Assembly: GCA_039931675.1 (NCBI GenBank)
Contig: JBDTRM010000266.1
Coordinates: 1 to 64,000, forward strand
Length of the DNA stretch: 64,000 nt
Source: JAEUTH01 sp039931675
Lineage (GTDB): Bacteria > Bacteroidota > Bacteroidia > AKYH767-A > OLB10
Reading direction: 5' to 3'
In this document: one piece after another, positions 26,611 through 34,400 of the stretch
Layout of the letters: each line of letters begins with the position of its first letter
How positions within the stretch are numbered: position 1 is the first letter of the stretch
Notes under the pieces: generated by a model
Seen by the model: only the letters and a program-made list of their open reading frames with translations
What the model was told of the DNA's origin: nothing
Database searches by the model: none
Program-made: the position numbers and the translations under genes

Positions 26611-29600
26611 ATCAGACGATTTTTAAAAATATTAAGCTACACCATACTCACCTTCTTATTATTGATGGCGGGTTTTACTATTGCAATACAGCATCCCCGT
26701 GTTCAAACAAAATTGGTTGACCTTGTTACCAACATACTTGAGGACAAGCTAAAAACAAGGGTGAGGATTGAAAGTGTAAGTATTAAATTTTTTAAAAGTA
26801 TTGAGCTTAACGGAATATATATTGAGGACCAGCGTAAGGACACTTTGTTATTTGCAAAAAAACTTACTGCCGGCATTTCTCTTTTCGAATTGCGAAACAG
26901 AAATGTAACCATTGATGATATTACATTAACAGATGCAAGAATTAAACTCAAGAGATTTAAAGATGTAAAAGGATTGAATTTTGATTTTATTGTAGATGCG
27001 TTTACGGATAACGATACTACTCCATCCACTTCAAAACCCTGGAATGTAAAACTCAAGCGTGTTAAGCTTATTGAAAATACTTTTAGCTACCAGGATCAGC
27101 GTTATAATGATTATACACCTTGTGTTGATTTTGAAGATGTGCATCTTGCTCATCTGAATATTGATGCTGATGATTTTAAAGTTTATGATGATTCCCTTTT
27201 TGCAAGCATCAATAATATTTCAGGTTTTGAAAAAAGTGGTTTCAGGTTAAATCATTTTGCTGCAAAAACAATGATTGCAGACAAGTACATGCGTTTCAAT
27301 AATCTTAATATTCAAACTCCTCATAGCAATCTGAAGCTTGATTATGAAATGGATTTCGATTCGTACGATGATTTTGATGATTATATCAACAAAGTGAGAA
27401 TGGTGGCCGATGTGGATGAAAGCAAATTATCATCAGATGACCTGCAATATTTTGCGAGCGAGCTTTTCGGACTTAATAAAACCATTGATCTTTCAGGCAA
27501 AGCCAAGGGAACTGTAAGTCTGCTCAAAGCCAAAAAGTTAGATATTAAATACGGAAGCGTAAGTCATTTCAGGGGTAATGTAACTATGAACGGTTTGCCC
27601 GATTTTGATAAAACCTACTTTGATATCATTATTGATGACCTCACTACAAACAGGGAGGATATTGAATCAGTGCCTGAATTTCCATTTACAGAAAACAGGA
27701 AAATTTCATTGCCTGATAATTTGGGGCTGCTTAAAACATGCAGGTTTAAAGGCAAGTTCACAGGATTTGATAATGACTTTGTAGCTTATGGAAATGCCAA
27801 TACAGGTTTAGGTTTTGTATCGTCAGACATAAACCTTAAAATGGGCGGGAGCATTGAAGAATATTCTGGTCATATTTCGGCCAAAGATTTCAATATCGGT
27901 GCGCTTACAGGCACTTCTGATTATATGGGCAACATTACTATGAGTGCTTTGGTAAAAGGCCAGGGTTTTAAATTTGAAAACTTAATAAGCAAGGTGGAAG
28001 GAAATGTGGCAAGTATTACAGCAAATAATTATACCTATAAAAACATAACAGTGAATGGCGAAATATCTAAAAAGCTATTTATGGGCTCATTGGCTGTTGA
28101 CGAAAATAATATCAAATTGAAGTTTGATGGCAGCGTTGATTTAAGAAAACCCGAGCCGCAGTTTATTTGCACAGCATCAATCCGCGATTTACACCTGACA
28201 AATCTGAATCTTATAAAGCGCGATAGCAGCAGTAATATTTCTGCTTCGGTGAGAATGAACCTTAGTGGAAATGATATTGATAATCTTACCGGATCAATGG
28301 AAGTGTCAAATTTTGAATATGATGAATCAGGTCAGTCATTTACCATTAACAACATTGAATTTAATTCCTATTTACAGGATAAATTGAAGCACCTTGATCT
28401 TATTTCTGATTATGCCGATATTAACATTAACGGTATAGGTCGTATTTCAACTATCGTAAAATCAATTCAGCAAATCATTGCCACTTATTTTCCTGTTGCA
28501 GCATCGGATATGATAACAGTGAGAGAAGAGGAACGGGGCAATTTTAAAATCAAGATAAAAGATATCAATCCACTGCTTGCTGTTTTTTATCCCGACCTGA
28601 CCCTCGCTCCTAATTCAATTGTTGAAGGCGACATTAACACCTTCACTAACCAGGTAACTATACATGCACAATCACCCGACATGATATTGCACGGTATAGA
28701 GTTTCGTGAATTAACTATCAGCGGTCAATCTGAGCAAAAAGAATTTACTGCAAAGCTCAAAGCAGGTGAGTTTCTGCTTAACGATAGTCTCACCGTAAAT
28801 AATTTTGAATTTATTGCCATTTCATCACGCGACTCTGCTTCATTCGGACTTTCAGCACAGGATAATGATACTTCAGTGGTATATCTCAGGTTAGCAGCGC
28901 AGGCATACTTTTATAAGGACAGTTCTACTTTGCAACTGGTTCCGCAATCAGTTGTGATCATTGACAAAAATCAGTGGTACTTTAATAATAATAACCGCAT
29001 ACAACTTTATAATGGAGTAGCTTTTAATGATTTCAGAATTTTTAAAAACGATAATGAATCATTGCTCATCAGCGGAAAAACCGGTGAAAGCAACGAGGAT
29101 GAACTGAAAGTCACTTTTCAGAATTTTGATCTTTCACCTCTGAATAACATTTTCAGGAATTATGATTTTGAAGCGGGCGGTATAGCGAATGGCACTATCG
29201 GCTACAGGGTTGAAAATAAAAGCCCCTTACTTAATGCCGATCTTAATATAACACGCTTTAGTTTTTATAATGACACGCTTGGCGATGCTACAATTAAATC
29301 AGGTTTTGATCCTGACAAAAAACGGATTATTGTAGATGCAAAAATAGCCGGGGGCGTAGCACGCGATGTAAACATAGATGGATATTACCAGATCGGGAAA
29401 GGTAAATTGCCCGATGAGTTGCATTTTGACGGACATTTTACCCGCACATCCTTATCCACATTTGAACATTATTTTAAAGGTCTTGCTTCTGACATGCATG
29501 GCATGATAAGCGGTGATGTATCGCTGCGCGGATCGCCAGAAGAGCCGGTGCTTACAGGCACTGCATCATTACAAAAAGCCAACTTTACAATTGATTATCT

Positions 29601-31038
29601 TAATACGCATTATAGTTTAACTGATGTAATTACCTTTAATGAAAAAAGTATTTCATTTAATAATATCACTATAACTGATGAGCATGGAAATACTGCTAAA
29701 CTGAACGGCCGGATCTTGCATAATCACCTAAAAGATTTCGGACTGGATATTCACATTACCCCGAAAAAATTCATGGTGTTGAACACCACTGAATCACAGA
29801 ATGATTTGTTTTACGGAAAAGCTTATGCAACAGGCGAAGTTGATATCGGTGGCACATTTGAAAATGTGGATATGGACATTTCGTTAACTTCAAATAAAGG
29901 AACAAAAATTAATCTGCCTCTTTCGTCACCCGAAGAAGTTGGCGAAAGCAATTATATCACTTTTGTAAAACATGATTCAGTGGTGCAGGTTGTTGTTCCC
30001 AGGAAACCTGAGCTGACAGGAATAGAAATGAATATCAATTTAACGGTGACAAAAGACGCTGAAATCAATCTTATTTTTGATTCGAAGATTGGTGACATAA
30101 TTACAGGAACAGGTGATGGTGATTTAAATATGGCAGTGCATAATGATGGTGCATTTACCCTGCAGGGAGGTTACACCATTGACCAGGGCAGCTATTATTT
30201 TACCATGAAAAATTTAATCGGTAAATATTTTATTATTGAAAAAGGCGGCACCATACGCTGGAATGGCGATCCTTACGAAGGCATAATTGATATTCGCGCT
30301 ATCTATACAAAGAATGCCGGTTTATATGATTTATTACAGGATACTTCGGCACAATACAAAAAGAAAGTGCCGGTAGAAGTTATATTAAGTCTTAAAAACA
30401 AGTTGTTTAATCCTGATATAAAGTTTGACATCAATGTGCCTAATGTGGATGCAGCCACAGCCAGTTTAATTAACCGATACCTGAATACAGAAGAAGAAAG
30501 AAACAAGCAGGCAATGAGTTTGATAGTGCTCAATACATTTTCGGCACCATCATCGGTTGAAGGTAATTCCTCTGGCAATACCAACGCCAAAGCTACAGCA
30601 AGCTTATCTGAATTTGTAACGCATCAATTGAGCAACTGGGCATCGCAGATAAGCAGCAGTTTTAACGTGGATATTAATTACACACCCGGTGATGTAGTTA
30701 CAAGTAATCAATTTGATGTAGGTATATCAACCAAAATTTTAAACGACCGCGTAAAACTATCAGGCATGGTGGGTTATGCCGATAATACGAGTACTAATAC
30801 CAATGCCGCTAACGTAGTGGGTGATTTTTATGTTGAAGTGGATGTTAGCAAAGATGGCCGTTTTAAAGTAAAAGCATTTAACAAATCTAATAACAACACG
30901 CTACTTACAAACACTTATGACGCAGCTTATACACAGGGTGTTGGTTGGTTTTATCGCCAGGAATTTGATAAGTTTGGCGACCTCTTTAAACGCAAGCAAA
31001 AAACTGTAACCCCGGCAGATTCAACAGGAACGCAGTAG
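26611..31038 (+). CDS. tamB: Translocation/assembly module TamB-like protein
   Basis: About 1475 residues, very long AsmA/TamB-type. A signal-anchor (RRFLKILSYTILTFLLLMAG) is followed by extended beta-taco repeats and the C-terminal TamB (DUF490) domain (about the last 350 residues: GTGDGDLNMAVHNDG, FTLQGGYTIDQGSYYFTMKN). The protein should span inner to outer membrane and help lipid or beta-barrel delivery to the outer membrane. Start: the frame is open from 26593. The nearest standard start (TTG 26662) falls inside the membrane helix. The only near-cognate upstream start is ATC at 26611, chosen here with low certainty. No TamA/BamA partner is in the window. Confidence 0.85.
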   Translation: MRRFLKILSYTILTFLLLMAGFTIAIQHPRVQTKLVDLVTNILEDKLKTRVRIESVSIKFFKSIELNGIYIEDQRKDTLLFAKKLTAGISLFELRNRNVTIDDITLTDARIKLKRFKDVKGLNFDFIVDAFTDNDTTPSTSKPWNVKLKRVKLIENTFSYQDQRYNDYTPCVDFEDVHLAHLNIDADDFKVYDDSLFASINNISGFEKSGFRLNHFAAKTMIADKYMRFNNLNIQTPHSNLKLDYEMDFDSYDDFDDYINKVRMVADVDESKLSSDDLQYFASELFGLNKTIDLSGKAKGTVSLLKAKKLDIKYGSVSHFRGNVTMNGLPDFDKTYFDIIIDDLTTNREDIESVPEFPFTENRKISLPDNLGLLKTCRFKGKFTGFDNDFVAYGNANTGLGFVSSDINLKMGGSIEEYSGHISAKDFNIGALTGTSDYMGNITMSALVKGQGFKFENLISKVEGNVASITANNYTYKNITVNGEISKKLFMGSLAVDENNIKLKFDGSVDLRKPEPQFICTASIRDLHLTNLNLIKRDSSSNISASVRMNLSGNDIDNLTGSMEVSNFEYDESGQSFTINNIEFNSYLQDKLKHLDLISDYADININGIGRISTIVKSIQQIIATYFPVAASDMITVREEERGNFKIKIKDINPLLAVFYPDLTLAPNSIVEGDINTFTNQVTIHAQSPDMILHGIEFRELTISGQSEQKEFTAKLKAGEFLLNDSLTVNNFEFIAISSRDSASFGLSAQDNDTSVVYLRLAAQAYFYKDSSTLQLVPQSVVIIDKNQWYFNNNNRIQLYNGVAFNDFRIFKNDNESLLISGKTGESNEDELKVTFQNFDLSPLNNIFRNYDFEAGGIANGTIGYRVENKSPLLNADLNITRFSFYNDTLGDATIKSGFDPDKKRIIVDAKIAGGVARDVNIDGYYQIGKGKLPDELHFDGHFTRTSLSTFEHYFKGLASDMHGMISGDVSLRGSPEEPVLTGTASLQKANFTIDYLNTHYSLTDVITFNEKSISFNNITITDEHGNTAKLNGRILHNHLKDFGLDIHITPKKFMVLNTTESQNDLFYGKAYATGEVDIGGTFENVDMDISLTSNKGTKINLPLSSPEEVGESNYITFVKHDSVVQVVVPRKPELTGIEMNINLTVTKDAEINLIFDSKIGDIITGTGDGDLNMAVHNDGAFTLQGGYTIDQGSYYFTMKNLIGKYFIIEKGGTIRWNGDPYEGIIDIRAIYTKNAGLYDLLQDTSAQYKKKVPVEVILSLKNKLFNPDIKFDINVPNVDAATASLINRYLNTEEERNKQAMSLIVLNTFSAPSSVEGNSSGNTNAKATASLSEFVTHQLSNWASQISSSFNVDINYTPGDVVTSNQFDVGISTKILNDRVKLSGMVGYADNTSTNTNAANVVGDFYVEVDVSKDGRFKVKAFNKSNNNTLLTNTYDAAYTQGVGWFYRQEFDKFGDLFKRKQKTVTPADSTGTQ

Positions 31039-31170
31039 GTTTAAGGTTTCACGTTTCAAAAAAAATTCGCACGGACGAACGGAGAAGCACGGAGGGATTA
31101 AAATGCTTCATGTTTTTTAGTTTCGGGGCAATCATTCAATTACGCATATACCCAATTACCCATTTACCCA

Positions 31171-31404
31171 ATGAAAACATTCCTCATCACCTTCCTTGTA
31201 TTTGTTGTTTTATATAAAATGCTTAACGGCTTAATTTTTCGTTCAGTTAATGAAAAAGTAAATCAGCGCATGAAAGATCAAATGAGAAATCAACAACAAC
31301 CTAAACAAGAAGGAGAAATCACCATTGAACAAACCAACACCTCAAAAAACAAAAACCGCAATAACGATGATGGTGAATATGTAGATTATGAGGAAGTGAA
31401 ATAA
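31171..31404 (+). CDS. DUF4834 family small membrane protein
   Basis: 77 residues. One N-terminal membrane helix (TFLITFLVFVVLYKMLNG) and a hydrophilic tail ending GEYVDYEEVK, the conserved end of the Bacteroidota DUF4834 family. It lies 132 bp after tamB on the same strand. Function unknown. Confidence 0.75.
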   Translation: MKTFLITFLVFVVLYKMLNGLIFRSVNEKVNQRMKDQMRNQQQPKQEGEITIEQTNTSKNKNRNNDDGEYVDYEEVK

Positions 31405-31425
31405 GTTCCGTCATTTCCTGCCAAT

Positions 31426-31450
31426 CGTCACTGCGAGCAACGAAGCAGTC
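31426..31450. repeat. Dispersed 25-bp repeat unit, copy B
   Basis: The complement of this stretch matches 23044-23068 at 22 of 25 positions (shared core TGCTTCGTT then CTCGCA and TGACG). The two copies are in opposite orientation, 8 kb apart, both in non-coding DNA. Confidence 0.6.
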
Positions 31451-31485
31451 CGTCATTCCCATATACCCGCATTTCCACATTTCCA

Positions 31486-31556
31486 TATATCCATATTCCC
31501 ATATATCCTTATTTCCATATTCCCATATATCCATATTCCATATATCCTTATTTCCA
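31486..31556. repeat. Degenerate octamer array (TATTCCCA/TATATCCA type)
   Basis: About nine tandem 8-bp units (one of 7 bp) of the forms TATATCCA, TATTCCCA, TATTTCCA and TATATCCT. The same octamer family forms a cleaner array at 42493-42548. It fills the space between the DUF4834 gene and the truncated RHS gene. Confidence 0.75.
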
Positions 31557-31695
31557 TTTTTCCAATACCTATCCAACTGACAGCATTTCATGTTTCACTT
31601 TTACCAACACCTATCCAACTGCCCTCCGTGCCTCCGATGCAGGCGTATTAGGCGACCTTGGTGTATTAAATCTCAATGCGCCAACAACAGGCTAC

Positions 31696-32796
31696 ATGTA
31701 TATATACGTAACCAACGAAAGTCTCACTGATGTCAGTTTCGATAACCTGCAAATACAACAGCGCACAGGCGTGGTGCTGCAAATGAATGAGTATTATCCA
31801 TTCGGGTTATTATGGGACGGAAACGGCAATGCAAACTATTCTTCAGGAAATAAATATCTTTACAATTCAAAGGAATTGCAAACTGATATGAACTTGAATT
31901 TCGAAGATTATGGGGCCAGAATGTTTGACCCACAAATTGGAAGATGGCATTGTACAGACGGCAAAGCTGAATTGTATCAAAATATAACACCCTTTGCATA
32001 TGCAGCTAATCAACCAACTAATGCAATAGACCCCGATGGTAAAGTAGTAATCTTTATTAACGGAATGGCAGATGCTTCGAACCAAGGCAATAGTAGCTAT
32101 TGGCGTCATTATGAAAAGTATACGTCATATGTTAGATATGCTTGTGGATATGGTGGAGCCGTTGATAATTATAAAGAGTATGCCTTTGATAAAGAAGTTA
32201 TGAATCAATTGCGTGATAATAAGGCAAGATATTATGATGGTTGCGTTGGCGGGACTAGCAGTTGGCTAAGCGAACCCGATTTAATATTTTCAGGAGAACT
32301 CGGAAGTTTATCTTCTGCTTTTCGTGATAATGCAGGCTATGAAACAGGTAAAGCGGAAGCTGCAGGAATAATTGAAAGCTTACAAAGAACGGGTGGTGTA
32401 ATTACGGAGACAATAAAAATTATCACTCATAGTATGGGGGGCGCATTTGGCAAAGGTTTTGTAAAAGCATTAAAAGAATACATCAAAACACTACCCATAG
32501 GTCTGCAAAAACAAATCAAAATAACTCTTGTGGCCGATTTTGACCCTTATCAAGGAGGAGAATTAACAGCTGATCCAGATATTAAAACCATGCAGTTCAA
32601 ACATACAAATTTTTTGAACTTTTTTTGTTTAGGATGGTTAGCAAATGAGGATGAAAAAGGGTTAAATAAGGATAAAGATATTACTACCAATACAGGTACT
32701 AGTAGCGACCATGCAATCACTACATTTTCTATTGATGTGGGATCTTTGTCTGAAGGTACATATAAATGGAATGGTAGTAAGTGGGTGAAACAATAA
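31696..32796 (+). CDS. RHS core fragment with lipase-like C-terminal toxin domain
   Basis: 366 residues from the first ATG. Homology reads back in frame to about 31618, so the 5' part with the long YD repeats is missing. The RHS core is clear: GVVLQMNEYYPFGLLWDG, KYLYNSKELQTDMNLNFEDY, GARMFDPQIGRWHCTD, PFAYAANQPTNAIDPDGK (to about residue 115). The variable tip then has an alpha/beta-hydrolase pattern: VVIFINGMAD strand, nucleophile elbow THSMGG (Ser246), candidate acids Asp281/Asp283 and SSDHAIT (His339). Polymorphic toxins carry such tips downstream of the DPDG-like junction. The truncation may make it an orphan tip cassette. Lipase or esterase activity is inferred. Confidence 0.75.
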   Translation: MYIYVTNESLTDVSFDNLQIQQRTGVVLQMNEYYPFGLLWDGNGNANYSSGNKYLYNSKELQTDMNLNFEDYGARMFDPQIGRWHCTDGKAELYQNITPFAYAANQPTNAIDPDGKVVIFINGMADASNQGNSSYWRHYEKYTSYVRYACGYGGAVDNYKEYAFDKEVMNQLRDNKARYYDGCVGGTSSWLSEPDLIFSGELGSLSSAFRDNAGYETGKAEAAGIIESLQRTGGVITETIKIITHSMGGAFGKGFVKALKEYIKTLPIGLQKQIKITLVADFDPYQGGELTADPDIKTMQFKHTNFLNFFCLGWLANEDEKGLNKDKDITTNTGTSSDHAITTFSIDVGSLSEGTYKWNGSKWVKQ

Positions 32797-32808
32797 TAAT
32801 CTTTTATC

Positions 32809-33459
32809 ATGAATAAATTTTTAATTATGTTACAAATACTTTTGATTGCACTTCTTAGTTTTTTCAGTTCATGTGGACAATTTAGAGAAAAGAAAATTAC
32901 ACCTAATGAGTTTTTAAATCATACAGTAATCAAAAAAGAAAGATATTCTAAGGATAGCCTTGAGATTCTTATCCAGCTTAAGATTTTTTTATCTAAACAT
33001 GAGGATTTTTTTTATAATAAAGCTTATTTTGATAAAACACTATTAATAATTGACACTATTATCTATAGCCCTGACTTTAATAAATTAGCTGTATTTGTAA
33101 TAACAAAGAATCCGATGTATAGACAGCCATATTCCGATGGGAAGAATGAGTGGTATTATGATGCAACGTGTTATTTAGGTCTTAGACAAAGTGATACCAT
33201 TAGTTTAAGTTGGTGGGGACCCAATTTTACTAACTCTACTGATGAAGAGGAGTTATCACTCATAATAAGAGATAGTTATTTTACTGAACAGGCAAGAGGT
33301 GACACAATTAAGGCCAATACTTATAAATACAATCTAAATGATGTACGTTTTTGGGGGAGCTATGTCTGGAATGAAATTGAAGAAGAAGAAATAAAAAAGA
33401 AGGAGTTTGAACTTGAAAAAATAAATCATCCAGAAAATGTGTTTGAACCAAAACATTGA
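32809..33459 (+). CDS. Putative lipoprotein, candidate immunity protein to the RHS toxin
   Basis: 216 residues. Signal peptide with a lipobox-like end (LIALLSFFSSCGQF; Cys at about 22), so probably an envelope lipoprotein. The mature part is mixed alpha/beta and charged, with no recognised domain. It begins 12 bp after the RHS toxin stop on the same strand, the classic position of an immunity gene. Type VI lipase effectors are typically neutralised by periplasmic lipoproteins, which fits. The pairing is an inference from position and localisation. Confidence 0.6.
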   Translation: MNKFLIMLQILLIALLSFFSSCGQFREKKITPNEFLNHTVIKKERYSKDSLEILIQLKIFLSKHEDFFYNKAYFDKTLLIIDTIIYSPDFNKLAVFVITKNPMYRQPYSDGKNEWYYDATCYLGLRQSDTISLSWWGPNFTNSTDEEELSLIIRDSYFTEQARGDTIKANTYKYNLNDVRFWGSYVWNEIEEEEIKKKEFELEKINHPENVFEPKH

Positions 33460-33546
33460 TTATCAAACCCGCCCCGCTCTTGCCAAGTTTCTCTCTGTTG
33501 ACGCTGCCGCAATGCGTCCACGCTTGCGCGCGCGCAATGCTCTGAA

Positions 33547-33803
33547 CCATTATTATTTTTACCAATCCCTTTTTGCCTGCATGATCTCTCGCACTAGCAT
33601 ATAAGTACTCCCATTCATTTTCAACAAAACCAGCTTCAACCGGATTATAATGAGTATAGTTTATCTTTTGATCTATTACTTCATTGCTCCATAACTCTAT
33701 TGGTTTATTGTGCTGTTGCCTCCCCACCATCGTTCGGGATGGTAATGTGTGTTATTAGAGTTTTTCTTTCCTGCTTTTGCAAAAGCATTCAAAAGCCATT
33801 CGC
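33547..33803 (-). pseudogene. RAYT (REP-associated tyrosine transposase) C-terminal remnant
   Basis: The minus strand encodes EWLLNAFAKAGKKNSNN, then after a frame change QQHNKPIELWSNEVIDQKIN followed by YTHYNPVEAGFVENEWEYL and SARDHAGKKGLVKI. This is the C-terminal half of an IS200-like Y1 transposase of the RAYT family. No N-terminal half precedes it on this strand, the frame is broken near 33735, and it is non-functional. A diverged N-terminal half lies head-on on the opposite strand at 33904. Confidence 0.75.
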
Positions 33804-33903
33804 CCCTCACTGTCGCCAGTCTTCCCAGGCCTTGTGCATCTGCCCGACTGGTGACGCAACAACGCCCCGCCAGCAAATTAATTTGAAAATATATCTTTGT
33901 TCA

Positions 33904-34262
33904 ATGAGCAGCGCTTACAAATTTCATAATCCTAATGGAATATACTTCATTTCTTCCGCTGTGGTATTTTGGATAGATGTATTTACAAGAAGACTTTATA
34001 AGGAAATTTTTACAGAGAGTTTAGCTCATTGTATTCAATATAAGGGCTTAGTGGTTCATGGTTGGGTTTTGATGCCCAGTCACTTCCATTTAATAATTAG
34101 CCGAAGTAGCCAGCCAAAGCTCGAAGAAATAATAATGCGTGATTTCAAAAAATTCACTTCAACCCAAATTACCGAGGCAATAAAAAACAATGTATAGGAA
34201 AGCCGCAGGGAATGGATGATGAATGCATTCTGAAAAGCGGGTGCTGCAAATGCAAACAATAA
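33904..34262 (+). pseudogene. RAYT N-terminal remnant
   Basis: ATG at 33904 starts MSSAYKFHNPNGIYFIS and continues through the HUH motif SHFHLII to KKFTSTQITEAIKNNV, where a TAG stops it (34195-34197). The frame then continues REWMMNAF, TGA, KAGAANANNK before homology ends beside a GATAGCTATC palindrome. It therefore keeps the metal-binding HUH motif but lacks the C-terminal half. The segment equivalent to EWLLNAF in the opposite-strand piece differs, so the two remnants come from different copies. Confidence 0.75.
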
Positions 34263-34397
34263 AATAAATCATCCCGATAGCTATCGCATTAGCGTCAAGC
34301 TAAGCTGCAAGATTAAATTGAAATTGTTTTGCATTCACCCTGTCCTTGCGCTTGTCGTAGGTGCAGTGCATTTTTATTTGTTCGATAATTTCTTTGT
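34263..34397. other. Spacer with palindrome, no gene seen
   Basis: Short non-coding stretch carrying CCGATAGCTATCG (34274-34286), the same palindrome core as 42391-42406, directly after the RAYT remnant. It leads to the start of the beta-helix protein. Confidence 0.5.
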
Positions 34398-34400
34398 TTG

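Noticed and set aside
33308..33730. 140-residue minus-strand frame taken as one protein
   Set aside because: Only its first ~60 residues are RAYT-like; the rest is antisense to the lipoprotein gene.
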